Origin: Microvirga flocculans ATCC BAA-817
Lineage (GTDB): Bacteria; Pseudomonadota; Alphaproteobacteria; Rhizobiales; Beijerinckiaceae
DNA: 64,000 nt
Direction of reading: 5' to 3'
Assembly (NCBI RefSeq): GCF_000518665.1
Contig: NZ_JAEA01000012.1
Span: 62,001 to 126,000 of the forward strand
How positions within the stretch are numbered: position 1 is the first letter of the stretch; each line of letters opens with the position of its first letter. Below the pieces are notes generated by a model that saw only the letters and a program-made list of their open reading frames with translations, ran no database searches and had not been told where the DNA came from. The translations under genes and the position numbers were made by a program. Below are positions 24,827 to 33,535 of the stretch, piece after piece.

Positions 24827-25870
24827 CTACGGGCAGGGATTGCAATGCGCGACGTGGATCGCGTTGATGCGCTCCTCGAGCTCCGGCGTGATCGTCACGT
24901 CGATCGAGGCGATGTCCGTCTTCAGCTGCTCCATGGAGGTGGCGCCGATGATATTGGACGTCACGAAGGGGCGCGAATTGACGAAGGCCAGCGCCATCTG
25001 GGCCGGGTCCAGGCCGAATTCCTTGGCCAGCGCCAGGTATTGGCGGATCGCGGCCTCGGCCGTCGGGTTCTCGTAGCGCTGCCCCCGGTTGAACAGGGTG
25101 GTGCGCGCGCCGGCCGGGCGGGCGCCGTCGAGATACTTGCCCGTGAGATAGCCTTGGGCGAGCGGCGAATAGGCGAGCAGGCTCACATTCTCCTGCATCG
25201 TGACCTCGGCCAGCGCCACCTCGTAGGTGCGGTTGAGGAGGTTGTAGGCGTTCTGCACCGACTGCACCCGCGCCAGGCCCTTGGCGTCCGCGTGCTTGAG
25301 GAACGTCATGGTGCCCCAGGCGCTCTCGTTGGAGAGGCCGAAATGGCGGATCTTTCCGGCCTTGACCAGGTCGGTCATGATCTCGACCGTCTCCGCGATG
25401 GGATGGGACGGGGCGTCCTGGTGGCGGAAGATCGTGGGGTTCGAGCCCCAGGGCATGGGGCGGTCGGGCCAGTGGATCTGGTAGAGGTCGATATAGTCGG
25501 TCTGGAGCCGCTTGAGGCTCTTGTTCACCGCCTCCTCGATCTGGGCGCGGGAGAGCTCCGCCTTGGAGCCGTCGTCGCGGAACCAGGTGTTGTCGGAGCG
25601 GCCGACCACCTTGGAGGCGAGGATGACCTTGTCGCGGGTGCCGCGGGACTTGAACCAGGAGCCGATGATGCGCTCGGTGGAGCCCTGCGTCTCGGCGCGC
25701 GGCGGAATCGAGTAGAGTTCGGCGGTGTCGAAGAAGTTGATGCCCTGGTCGAGGGCATAATCCATCTGCGCGTGGCCGTCGGCTTCGGTGTTCTGCTGGC
25801 CCCAGGTCATGGTGCCGAGGCAGATGAGGCTGACGTTGAGATCCGTGCGGCCGAGGCGGCGGTATTCCAT
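24827..25870 (-). CDS. Aldo/keto reductase (Tas-like)
   Basis: 347 residues starting MEYRRLGRTDLNVSLICLGTMTWGQQNTEADGH. This matches the Tas/YajO-like group of aldo/keto reductases, with the active-site Asp-Tyr in 'FFDTAELYSIPP', the Lys in 'ILASKVVG' and the His in 'YQIHWPDR'. 'RHFGLSNESAWG' and 'IIGATSMEQLKTDI' (NADPH phosphate site) complete the barrel. It reduces aldehydes or ketones with NADPH; the natural substrate is unknown. The frame is open upstream, but that extension overlaps the antisense of the esterase gene and is not used. Confidence 0.9.
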   Translation of the reverse strand: MEYRRLGRTDLNVSLICLGTMTWGQQNTEADGHAQMDYALDQGINFFDTAELYSIPPRAETQGSTERIIGSWFKSRGTRDKVILASKVVGRSDNTWFRDDGSKAELSRAQIEEAVNKSLKRLQTDYIDLYQIHWPDRPMPWGSNPTIFRHQDAPSHPIAETVEIMTDLVKAGKIRHFGLSNESAWGTMTFLKHADAKGLARVQSVQNAYNLLNRTYEVALAEVTMQENVSLLAYSPLAQGYLTGKYLDGARPAGARTTLFNRGQRYENPTAEAAIRQYLALAKEFGLDPAQMALAFVNSRPFVTSNIIGATSMEQLKTDIASIDVTITPELEERINAIHVAHCNPCP

Positions 25871-25934
25871 AGGTCTAGGCTCCTCGCGGCGGGACGAGCC
25901 GCCGCGTTCAGGCAGGAAGGGGCGCTGAGGAGTC

Positions 25935-26612
25935 TCAGCGCTGGGCAATGCGGGCGAGAAAGCTCTCGACGCTGGGCAGGATGCGCTCGACGATGATCTC
26001 GACGCCCTTGGCCGTCGGGTGCAGCCCGTCGGGCAGGTTGAGGGACCGCTCGCCGGCGACTCCGTCCAGGAAGAAGGGGTAGAGCACAAGGTCGTGCTTC
26101 TTCGCAATCTCCGGATAGATGGCATCGAATTTCTGCACATAATCCGGGCCGAGATTGCGCGAGGCCTGCATGCCTGCGAGCATCACCGGGATGTTGCGGC
26201 TCTTGAGCCGCTCCACGATGGATTCCAGGTTCCTGCGGGCGAGCGCCGGGTCGAGCCCGCGCAGCATGTCGTTGGCGCCCAGTTCCAGGATCACCCCGTC
26301 GGTGCCGTCGGGCACGGACCAGTCGAGCCGGTCGAGCCCGCCGGAGGTGGTGTCGCCGGAGACCCCCGCATTGGACACCTCCACCTTGTGGCCCTTGGCT
26401 TTGAGGGCCCTCTCCAGCACCGTCGGAAAGGCCGCTTCCTGCGGCAATCCGTAGCCGGCGCTCAGGCTGTCGCCCAGGGCCACGAGGCGGATCGGCTGGC
26501 CCTGCGCCTGGGCTTCCGGGCGAGGAACGACCAGGGCGGCAAGGGCCGCCGCACACGCAAAAATGATCGTCATGAATGGGCCGGATTGGCGCTTCATCGA
26601 TAGGCTTCCCAT
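25935..26612 (-). CDS. Periplasmic SGNH arylesterase / lysophospholipase, TesA-like
   Basis: 225 residues. A signal peptide (cut near AEAQAQG, residue 37) precedes an SGNH hydrolase domain: GDSLSAGYGL (nucleophile Ser), GVSGDTTSGG, GANDMLRG and DGLHPTAKG carry the four conserved blocks with Ser, Gly, Asn and Asp-His. It would act in the periplasm on acyl esters, like E. coli TesA/'arylesterase'. The start may also be the ATG at 26597. It is divergent from the ATPase gene of the ybbA-ybbP type, the same arrangement as tesA-ybbAP in E. coli. Confidence 0.9.
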   Translation of the reverse strand: MGSLSMKRQSGPFMTIIFACAAALAALVVPRPEAQAQGQPIRLVALGDSLSAGYGLPQEAAFPTVLERALKAKGHKVEVSNAGVSGDTTSGGLDRLDWSVPDGTDGVILELGANDMLRGLDPALARRNLESIVERLKSRNIPVMLAGMQASRNLGPDYVQKFDAIYPEIAKKHDLVLYPFFLDGVAGERSLNLPDGLHPTAKGVEIIVERILPSVESFLARIAQR

Positions 26613-26668
26613 CTCTTCAGGACTAGAACCGGGACGTCTCGGGTTTCCAACAGATCGGGTGACTAGGC

Positions 26669-27361
26669 ATGCAGGACAAGGCCATCGCGCTGCACGATGT
26701 CGATTTGAGCCTCGGGCGCGGAGCCGCGCGGGTGCATATCCTCAAAGGGATCTCCCTGGGCATCGACAAGGGCGAGGCGGTAGGGCTCGTCGGCCCCTCG
26801 GGCTCCGGAAAGTCCACCCTGCTCATGACCATGGCGGGCCTCGAGCGCCCCGATTCGGGCAAGGTGATCGTCGACGGCACCGATCTGTCGGGCCTCGACG
26901 AGGATGCACTCGCGCGCTTTCGCGGCCGCCGAATCGGCATCGTCTTCCAGTCCTTCCACCTCGTTCCCACCATGACCGCGCTGGAGAACGTGGCGCTGCC
27001 CCTGGAGCTTGCCGGGGAGGACGAGGCCTTCGAGCGCGCCGAGGCCGAATTGCAGGCCGTGGGCCTGAGCCATCGCCTGCATCACTACCCGGCCCAGCTC
27101 TCCGGCGGCGAGCAGCAGCGGGTGGCGATCGCCCGTGCCATCGTGCCCAACCCCGCCATCCTCGTGGCGGACGAGCCCACCGGCAATCTCGACGAGACGA
27201 CGGGCCAGTCCATCGTCGATCTGCTCTTCGCGCTCAAGCGCGACCGGGGTGCGACCCTGGTGCTCGTGACCCACGATCTCGCCCTCGCCCGCCTGTGCGA
27301 CCGCATGGTGCGCCTGCGCTCGGGGCAGGTGGAGGCCGGCGCGGCCTCGGCCGTAGCGTAA
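26669..27361 (+). CDS. ABC transporter ATP-binding protein, YbbA-like
   Basis: 230 residues: Walker A GPSGSGKST near residue 45, Q-loop 'VFQSFHLVPTMTALENV', signature LSGGEQQRVAIARA near 147, and Walker B ILVADEPTGNLD. It belongs to the MacB/LolD-type family that powers FtsX-like permeases. It is 14 bases upstream of the permease gene and divergent from the TesA-like esterase gene, with about 56 bases between the start codons that must hold both promoters. Confidence 0.9.
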   Translation: MQDKAIALHDVDLSLGRGAARVHILKGISLGIDKGEAVGLVGPSGSGKSTLLMTMAGLERPDSGKVIVDGTDLSGLDEDALARFRGRRIGIVFQSFHLVPTMTALENVALPLELAGEDEAFERAEAELQAVGLSHRLHHYPAQLSGGEQQRVAIARAIVPNPAILVADEPTGNLDETTGQSIVDLLFALKRDRGATLVLVTHDLALARLCDRMVRLRSGQVEAGAASAVA

Positions 27362-27375
27362 GGGGAGTCGCCTTC

Positions 27376-29964
27376 ATGCATGGCACCCTTCCCGCCGCGC
27401 CACGGAAACGGCCCGTTTCCGCGCCCCGCCTGCCGCTCCTGCTGCGCCTTGCCTTCCGCGAGCTGCGCGGGGGGCTGAAGGGCTTTGGCATCTTCCTCGC
27501 CTGCATCGCGCTCGGCGTCGCGGCGATTGCGAGCGTCTCGTCCCTGTCCCGGTCCCTGACCGAGGGGATTTCCCGCGAGGGGCGGCGCATCCTCGGCGGC
27601 GACATGGCCTTTTCCCTGCTCCAGCGGGAGGCAGCCGCCCCCGAGCGGGCCTTTCTCGAATCGCAGGGCCGGGTCAACGTGGTCGCCACCCTGCGCGCCA
27701 TGGCCGTGGCCGGGGAGAAGGGCTCGGGCCTCGTGGAGATGAAGGCCGTCGACGGAGGCTACCCGACCGTTGGCGCTCTCGAAACCGATCCTCAGCTTGC
27801 GCCCGCCGACCTCTTCGCGGAACGCGGCGGCGTCTACGGGGCCGCCGTCGATCCCGCTCTCCTGGCGCGGCTCGACCTGAAGGTGGGAGACCGGGTGACG
27901 GTGGGGGCTGCGACGGTGGAGCTGCGGGCGCGCCTCGTCTCCGAGCCCGACAAGATCGCGGACGGCATCGGCTTCGGGCCGCGCCTTCTCGTTTCCCAGG
28001 AGGCCCTGAAGGCGACGGGCCTCGTCCAGCCCGGAAGCCTCGTGCGCTGGACCTACCGGCTCACCCTGCCGCCGGCCCTCTCCACGGAGGAGGGGCTCGC
28101 CCGGATCGAGGCGGAGGCGAACCGCGTCCTGCCCGAGGCGGGCTGGAACGTCCGCACGCGCCTCAACGCCGATCCGCGCTTCGCCCGCAACATTGAGCGC
28201 TTCACCCAGTTCCTCACCCTCGTCGGCCTCACGGCCCTGCTCGTGGGCGGGGTGGGCGTCGCCAATGCGGTGCGCGGCTTCGTGGACCGCAAGCGGGGCT
28301 CCATCGCCACCCTCAAGAGCCTCGGCGCGCCGGGCGGGCAGGTGGTGATGCTCTATCTCCTCCAGGTGATGCTGATCGCGCTCGTCGGCATCGGCATCGG
28401 CCTCGTCTTCGGCGCGGTCCTGCCCTTCGCCGTCACGGGGCTCTTCGGCCATCTGCTTCCGATCCCGATCCAGCCGACGCTCGCCTGGAGCGAGCTCGGG
28501 GTGGCGCTGCTCTACGGCGTTCTCACGGCCCTGGTCTTCGCCATCGCGCCCTTGGGACGGGCTCACGACGTGCCGGTCTCCGGCCTCTTCCGCGACCAGA
28601 TCGACCCCGAGCGGCGCTGGCCGCGCAAGCGCTACCTGACGGCGCTGGGCCTCTCCGTCCTGGCGCTCGTCGGGTTGGCGCTGGTCGCGGCCTATGACCG
28701 GCGCATCGCGCTGATGTTCGTAGGCGCCGCGGCCGGGTCCTTCCTGCTCCTGCGCCTCGTGGCGCAGGGCATCATGGCGCTTGCCCGACGCCTGCCGCGT
28801 CCCCGCAGAACGGCGCCCCGGCTCGCGCTCGCCAACATTCACCGGCCGGGCGCGCTCACGCCCTCGCTGGTGCTTTCCCTGGGGCTCGGCATCACGCTTC
28901 TGGTCACGCTCGCCCTCATCGACACCAACCTGACCCGGCAGCTCACGCAGAGCCTGCCGGAGCGCGCGCCGAGCTTCTTCTTCCTCGACATCCCCAACCA
29001 GCAGGCCGATGCCTTCGAGGGCTTCCTCAAGGAGCAGGCGGGCGATGCGAAGATCGAGCGCGTGCCGATGATGCGCGGACGACTCGTCACCTTGGGCGGG
29101 CGGCCGGTGTCAGAGGTGAAGGCTCCCGAGGATATCGCCTGGGTGCTCGAGGGCGATCGCGGCATCACCTATGCGAAGGCCCTGCCCGAGGGCTCGAAGC
29201 TCGTGGAGGGTGCGTGGTGGCCCGAAGATTATCGCGGCAAGCCCCTCGTGTCCTTCGACAGCAAGATCGCCGAGGGCCTGGGGCTCAGGATCGGCGACGA
29301 GATCACCGTCAACGTGCTCGGGCGCAACATCACCGCCACCCTCTTCAACCTGCGCGAGTTGGAATGGCGCTCCATGGGCATCAACTTCGTGATGGTCTTC
29401 TCGCCGAACACCTTCGCAGGAGCCCCGCACACCCATCTGGCGACCCTGACCTTCCCGAACGGCTCGGACGCGGCGCGGGATGCGAAGATCCTCAGAGGGT
29501 CCGCGCAGGCCTATCCGATGGTGACGAGCGTTCGGGTGAAGGATGCCCTGGAGGCGGTGAACGACGTGGTTTCGCAGCTCGTCATGGCGATCCGCGGCGC
29601 GAGCGCGATCGCGCTGATCGCGAGCCTCCTGGTGCTCGCAGGTGCGCTCGCCGCCGGCCATCGGGCCCGCCTTTATGATGCGGTGGTGCTGAAGACCCTG
29701 GGGGCCACCCGGGCGCGGCTTTTGTCGGCCTATGCGCTCGAATACGGGCTTCTCGGCGTCGCGACCGCCCTCTTCGGGCTGCTGGCCGGAACCTGCGCGG
29801 CTTACTTCATCGTCTCCCGCGTCATGAACCTAAGCTTTGCTTTAGATTTGTCCGGCGCCGTCCTGGCCTCGGCGCTCGCGGTTCTCGTGAGCGTCGGTCT
29901 AGGGCTGATGGGGACATGGAGGATCTTAAGTCAAAAGCCGGCGCTCTACTTAAGAAACCTTTAA
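27376..29964 (+). CDS. FtsX-like ABC transporter permease, YbbP-like
   Basis: 862 residues from the ATG at 27376 (AGGGGAG upstream). Two FtsX permease units are visible. After a first transmembrane helix near residue 35 ('GFGIFLACIALGVAAIASVSSLS') and a large periplasmic domain come helices around 275-300, 330-360 and 375-395. A second set follows, and the C-terminal unit has 'GASAIALIASLLVLAGALAAGHRARLYDAVVLKTLGATRARLL'. This two-unit layout is that of YbbP-type permeases. It probably moves or extracts a lipophilic compound together with the ATPase and the neighbouring esterase; the substrate is not known. Confidence 0.85.
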   Translation: MHGTLPAAPRKRPVSAPRLPLLLRLAFRELRGGLKGFGIFLACIALGVAAIASVSSLSRSLTEGISREGRRILGGDMAFSLLQREAAAPERAFLESQGRVNVVATLRAMAVAGEKGSGLVEMKAVDGGYPTVGALETDPQLAPADLFAERGGVYGAAVDPALLARLDLKVGDRVTVGAATVELRARLVSEPDKIADGIGFGPRLLVSQEALKATGLVQPGSLVRWTYRLTLPPALSTEEGLARIEAEANRVLPEAGWNVRTRLNADPRFARNIERFTQFLTLVGLTALLVGGVGVANAVRGFVDRKRGSIATLKSLGAPGGQVVMLYLLQVMLIALVGIGIGLVFGAVLPFAVTGLFGHLLPIPIQPTLAWSELGVALLYGVLTALVFAIAPLGRAHDVPVSGLFRDQIDPERRWPRKRYLTALGLSVLALVGLALVAAYDRRIALMFVGAAAGSFLLLRLVAQGIMALARRLPRPRRTAPRLALANIHRPGALTPSLVLSLGLGITLLVTLALIDTNLTRQLTQSLPERAPSFFFLDIPNQQADAFEGFLKEQAGDAKIERVPMMRGRLVTLGGRPVSEVKAPEDIAWVLEGDRGITYAKALPEGSKLVEGAWWPEDYRGKPLVSFDSKIAEGLGLRIGDEITVNVLGRNITATLFNLRELEWRSMGINFVMVFSPNTFAGAPHTHLATLTFPNGSDAARDAKILRGSAQAYPMVTSVRVKDALEAVNDVVSQLVMAIRGASAIALIASLLVLAGALAAGHRARLYDAVVLKTLGATRARLLSAYALEYGLLGVATALFGLLAGTCAAYFIVSRVMNLSFALDLSGAVLASALAVLVSVGLGLMGTWRILSQKPALYLRNL

Positions 29965-30007
29965 AGGCCGAGCCTGGGAAAGGCGTTATAAGGGATCATG
30001 TCAATCG

Positions 30008-30045
30008 AACGGGAAGCAGGACTTTTTCCGCTTCCCGTTTATCCT
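30008..30045 (+). terminator. Hairpin after the YbbP-like gene
   Basis: AACGGGAAGC and GCTTCCCGTT form a perfect 10-base stem with a 12-base loop and a short U-rich tail (TTTATCCTT), 44 bases after the permease stop. Confidence 0.5.
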
Positions 30046-30191
30046 TGATCACGAAGATTTGAAGCTTGGCCTTGGCCCTTGCGGAATGAGGGGAGACCTC
30101 TCATATTCTCGATGTCGCCGGGAATGCGGCGGCCGATGGCTGATTGTCCAGCCTTTCGAGGGAACACGGGACACCGCGAGAAAGGACTCCG

Positions 30192-30974
30192 ATGCAACCG
30201 TATGAGCAAAACCAACACGCCTATGGCACCGGCTTTGCCCGGACGGCGGCTCAGGTCGATCAGGGCCTGCGCGCCTTCATGCTCGGCGTCTACAACAACA
30301 TGGTCCTGGGCCTTGCCATCTCGGCCCTGGTCGCACTCGGCATCAACATGCTGGCCACCACGAGCGATCCGGCCCAGGCCGTCGCCCGCATGGGCGGCAT
30401 CGGCCTGACCTCCTTCGGCGCGGCGCTCTATGGCTCGCCCCTGATGTGGATCGTGGCGCTGGCGCCGCTGGCCTTCATCTTCTTCTTCTCGTTCCGCATG
30501 GACCGGATGTCGGCGGCTTCGGCCCGCACGACCTTCTTCGCCTTCGCGGCGGTGATGGGCGCGTCGCTCTCGACGCTTCTCATCCGCTACACGGGCGCGA
30601 GCGTCGTGCAGGTGTTCTTCATCACGGCGGCGGCCTTCGGCTCGCTGTCGCTCTGGGGCTACACCACGAACCGCAGCCTGTCGGGCATGGGCTCGTTCCT
30701 GATCATGGGCCTCGTCGGCCTGATCCTGGCCTCGATCGTGAACATCTTCGTCGCCTCGAGCGCGCTGCAGTTCGGCATTTCCGTGATCGGCGTGCTGATC
30801 TTCGCGGGCCTGACCGCCTACGACACGCAGAAGCTGAAGGAGATGTACCTCTACGGCAACTATGACGCCGAGGCCGCCGGAAAGGTCTCCGTCTACGGCG
30901 CCCTGACCCTGTATCTCGACTTCATCAACATGTTCCAGTTCCTGCTCGCTCTCGTGGGCAACCGCAACGAGTAA
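30192..30974 (+). CDS. Bax inhibitor-1 / YccA family membrane protein
   Basis: 260 residues with seven hydrophobic segments starting near residue 25 ('MLGVYNNMVLGLAISALVALGINML'). The family signature 'VLIFAGLTAYDTQKLKEMY' and 'ALTLYLDFINMFQFLLALVGNRNE' at the C-terminus are diagnostic for the BI-1/YccA/YbhL family, which are pH-sensitive calcium leak channels in structural work. The ATG at 30192 follows AAAGGACTCCG. Single-gene unit ended by a clear terminator. Confidence 0.9.
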   Translation: MQPYEQNQHAYGTGFARTAAQVDQGLRAFMLGVYNNMVLGLAISALVALGINMLATTSDPAQAVARMGGIGLTSFGAALYGSPLMWIVALAPLAFIFFFSFRMDRMSAASARTTFFAFAAVMGASLSTLLIRYTGASVVQVFFITAAAFGSLSLWGYTTNRSLSGMGSFLIMGLVGLILASIVNIFVASSALQFGISVIGVLIFAGLTAYDTQKLKEMYLYGNYDAEAAGKVSVYGALTLYLDFINMFQFLLALVGNRNE

Positions 30975-30996
30975 GGAACGGAGCGGACGCTTCGTG

Positions 30997-31026
30997 AAAG
31001 CCCCGGCCCCAAGCCGGGGCTTTTTT
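30997..31026 (+). terminator. Terminator of the BI-1 family gene
   Basis: AAAGCCCCGGC-CCCAA-GCCGGGGCTTTTTT, an 11-base stem followed by a U-run, 23 bases after the stop codon. Confidence 0.9.
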
Positions 31027-31071
31027 CGTTTGGCCGTTGCATGGGAAAAAACGGGGCGCTACGACAGGCGC

Positions 31072-31608
31072 ATGAGCCTCGCCATCCGCCCCTCGACCGA
31101 AGCCGATCTTCCCGCCATTGCCGCCATCTACGCCCATGCGGTGACGCACGGGACGGCCTCCTTCGAGCTCGATCCGCCTTCGGAAGCGGAGATGGCGCGC
31201 CGCAGGTCCGCGATCCTGGAAGGCGGCTATCCCTATCTCGTGGCCGAGAAGGACGGCGGGATCCTCGGTTATGCCTATGCGGGCGCCTATCGCACCCGGC
31301 CCGCCTATCGCTCGACCGTGGAGGATTCGATCTATGTCGCGCCCTCCGCGCAGGGGCAGGGTGTCGGGCGCGCCCTGCTGGCGGCGCTGATCCGGGACTG
31401 CGAGGCGAAGGACTTCCGGCTCATGGTCGCGGTCATCGGCGACGAGAATTCGCATGGCTCCATCGGTCTGCACAGGAGCCTGGGCTTCGAGCCCGTGGGG
31501 ATTCTCAAGGGCATCGGCTACAAGCACGGGCGCTGGCTCTCCACCGTGCTCATGCAGCGCTCCCTCGGACGCGGCATGACCGAGCCGCCGACGCTGCCGA
31601 TTCCATGA
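31072..31608 (+). CDS. GNAT N-acetyltransferase, phosphinothricin/methionine-sulfoximine acetyltransferase type
   Basis: 178 residues from the ATG at 31072. The pattern 'IRPSTEADLPAIAAIYAHAVTHGTASFELDPPSEAEMARRR' and 'EDSIYVAPSAQGQGVGRALLAALI' (acetyl-CoA motif QGQGVGRALL) is that of the Pat/YncA group, which acetylates phosphinothricin or methionine sulfoximine. Members give resistance to such compounds but often have other natural substrates. The stop overlaps the ATG of the MFS gene by 4 bases (ATGA), so the two are translationally coupled. Confidence 0.85.
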   Translation: MSLAIRPSTEADLPAIAAIYAHAVTHGTASFELDPPSEAEMARRRSAILEGGYPYLVAEKDGGILGYAYAGAYRTRPAYRSTVEDSIYVAPSAQGQGVGRALLAALIRDCEAKDFRLMVAVIGDENSHGSIGLHRSLGFEPVGILKGIGYKHGRWLSTVLMQRSLGRGMTEPPTLPIP

Positions 31609-32861
31609 CCCTGCCCATGTTCGCTTCGTTGACGGCGAGGCCGCGCGGCGGTCTCTGGGACAATCCCGATTTCATGCGCCTGTGGGCGGCCCAGAGCCTG
31701 TCCGCCATCGGCACGCGGTTCACCCGCGAGGGCCTGCCCATTATCGCGGCCCTGTCGCTGGGGGCCACCGCCCTGGATCTCGGTCTGCTCATCGCGCTCA
31801 GCGCCCTGCCGGGCGTGCTGTTGAGTCCCTTCGCCGGAGCCTGGATCGACCGCACGCGCCGCAGGCGCGTGCTCATCCTGGCGGATCTCGTCCGCGCAGC
31901 GGCCTTGGCGAGCCTGCCGATGGCTGCGTGGTATGGCGCCGTCACCATCGGCCAAGTTATGGGCGTCGCCACCATCGTGGCGCTGTTCTCCATGGTCTTT
32001 CAGACGGCCGACAACGCCTATCTGCCGAGCGTGGTCGAGCAGGATCATCTGCTTGAGGGCAACGCAAAGCTGGCGACCACCGATGCGGTCGCCGAGGTCG
32101 TGGGACCCGCCGCGGCAGGCGTCGCGATCCAGCTTCTCACCGCACCCTTCGCCATTCTCTTCGACGCCTTGTCCTATCTGTGGTCGGCAATGCTCCTGGC
32201 TTCGATCCGGCGGCCCGAAAAGCCCGTCGAGACGGGCGAGCAGGCGCCCGATCTCTGGCGCGAGACCGTGGAAGGCCTGCGCTTCGTCTTCGGCCATCCG
32301 ACCTTGAGGCCGCTGACGCTCTGCTTTGCGACGCTCATGTTCTTCCTGTCCTTCTTCGCGCCGCTCTATGTGCTCTATGCCGTACGCGATCTCGGGATTC
32401 CGCCGGGAATTCTCGGCTTCGTGATCGCTCTGGGCGGCATCAGCGCCGCCATCGGCGCGCGCATGGCGGCATGGGCGGGCAAACGCTTTTCACCCCGCAC
32501 GCTGCTGATCGGCGTGCTCGCGATCTATGGCATCGTCACGAGCTTCATTCCGCTCGCCCAGGGGCCTTTGTGGCTGGCGGTGGCGCTGCTGTGCCTGGGG
32601 CAGCTCTGCGGTGACGGGCTTTATGTCGTCTTCCACACCAATGCAGCCGCTTTGCGCCAGACCGTCACGCCCGATGCCCTGCGCGGGCGCGAGGGCGGCG
32701 TCGTGCATCTCCTGAGCGGCGGGCTTGGCCTCATCGCAGCGCTGCTCGCGGGAATCATGGCCGATATCGTCGGCATCCGGCCCATTCTTTGGCTCGGGGC
32801 CTTCGGCGTGTTTGCCTCGAGCCTGTGGCTCCTTGCGATGCCCCGGAACGTGAAAACCTAG
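31605..32861 (+). CDS. MFS transporter
   Basis: 418 residues with about 12 hydrophobic helices. It begins 'NPDFMRLWAAQSLSAIGTRFTREGLPIIAAL', and the loop 'GAWIDRTRRRRVLILADL' between helices 2 and 3 is the major-facilitator A-motif in its MdtG/enterobactin-exporter-like form. It is probably a drug or metabolite exporter, coupled to the acetyltransferase by a 4-base overlap. The stop codon TAG lies on the first bases of an interspersed palindromic repeat, so the C-terminus may have been set by the repeat insertion. Confidence 0.8.
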   Translation: MTLPMFASLTARPRGGLWDNPDFMRLWAAQSLSAIGTRFTREGLPIIAALSLGATALDLGLLIALSALPGVLLSPFAGAWIDRTRRRRVLILADLVRAAALASLPMAAWYGAVTIGQVMGVATIVALFSMVFQTADNAYLPSVVEQDHLLEGNAKLATTDAVAEVVGPAAAGVAIQLLTAPFAILFDALSYLWSAMLLASIRRPEKPVETGEQAPDLWRETVEGLRFVFGHPTLRPLTLCFATLMFFLSFFAPLYVLYAVRDLGIPPGILGFVIALGGISAAIGARMAAWAGKRFSPRTLLIGVLAIYGIVTSFIPLAQGPLWLAVALLCLGQLCGDGLYVVFHTNAAALRQTVTPDALRGREGGVVHLLSGGLGLIAALLAGIMADIVGIRPILWLGAFGVFASSLWLLAMPRNVKT

Positions 32862-32930
32862 CGCATCGTGCGCGAAAGTGGACCCAGTTTTCGCTGGCGC
32901 GGCCCTTCGGGTCCGCCCAAACGATGCGCT
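32860..32930. repeat. Interspersed palindromic repeat with 10-base terminal arms
   Basis: Begins AGCGCATCGT and ends ACGATGCGCT (perfect inverted arms) with inner GCGAAAGTGG...CAGTTTTCGC. The form is that of short non-coding repeats scattered in Methylobacteriaceae and rhizobia. The first two bases are the last bases of the MFS stop codon. Confidence 0.65.
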
Positions 32931-32997
32931 CATCGAGAAAGAAGCATCGGTTGCATCTTCCTAGCATCGCAAGTGGCTGCACAAATCCTTGCCGGCT

Positions 32998-33040
32998 GTC
33001 GTTTCGGACGGGAAACCGGTTCCCACTTGTCCTGAAACGG
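32998..33040. repeat. Second interspersed palindromic repeat
   Basis: TCGTTTCGGACGGGAAACCGG paired with TTCCCACTTGTCCTGAAACG gives an imperfect inverted repeat, again containing the AAACCGGTTCCCACTT core. It ends directly at the stop codon of the DUF2794 gene. Confidence 0.6.
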
Positions 33041-33042
33041 CT

Positions 33043-33426
33043 TTAATTCGACACCACCTTCGGCTTGTCGAGAACGCGCAGCACCCGGTCGAGCTCGTGC
33101 CCGCGCTTGAGGATCAGGCCCGACGAGACGATGACGGAATAGGCGCCCTGCTTCTTGGCGAGCTTCGGATCCTTCTCGATCCGGTAGAGGGGCATCTCCG
33201 ACGAGCGCCGGTAGATGGAGAAGACAGCCTTTTCGGGCATGAAGTCGATGGCGTAATCGCGCCATTCGCCCGAGGCGACCTTGCGGCCGTAGAGATTGAG
33301 TATGGCCTGCAGTTCGAGCCGGTCGAAGGAGACCCGTTTCGGCGCGGCGGGAAAGGGAACGACCTGGGCCGCACCCTGGCTCGGGCCGCCGCGCAGCGGC
33401 TCCGCGACGATGTCACCTTCGCTCAT
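33043..33426 (-). CDS. DUF2794 domain-containing protein
   Basis: 127 residues from the ATG at 33426, which has GGGAGG four bases upstream; longer in-frame starts have no such site. The conserved core 'FDRLELQAILNLYGRKVASGEWRDYAIDFMPEKAVFSIYRR' and 'PLYRIEKDPKLAKKQGAYSV' identifies DUF2794, a small alphaproteobacterial family of unknown function. No membrane segment or signal peptide is seen. It is transcribed alone, with palindromic repeats at its 3' end. Confidence 0.85.
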   Translation of the reverse strand: MSEGDIVAEPLRGGPSQGAAQVVPFPAAPKRVSFDRLELQAILNLYGRKVASGEWRDYAIDFMPEKAVFSIYRRSSEMPLYRIEKDPKLAKKQGAYSVIVSSGLILKRGHELDRVLRVLDKPKVVSN

Positions 33427-33499
33427 GAAGCCTCCCATGGCCGTCAATACCCCCAGATGATGGGCTCGGCCCGCGATGGGATCAACCCATGAAGACGGA

Positions 33500-33529
33500 T
33501 TGAACGAAGGCTTCCTTTGCAAATCTTAT
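33500..33529 (+). promoter_or_regulatory. Candidate sigma-70-type promoter of the small RNA
   Basis: TTGAAC (33500-33505), an 18-base spacer and TCTTAT (33524-33529) resemble the housekeeping promoter of alphaproteobacteria. No gene on the plus strand follows, but a structured segment and a terminator do. Confidence 0.45.
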
Positions 33530-33535
33530 TCCTGC

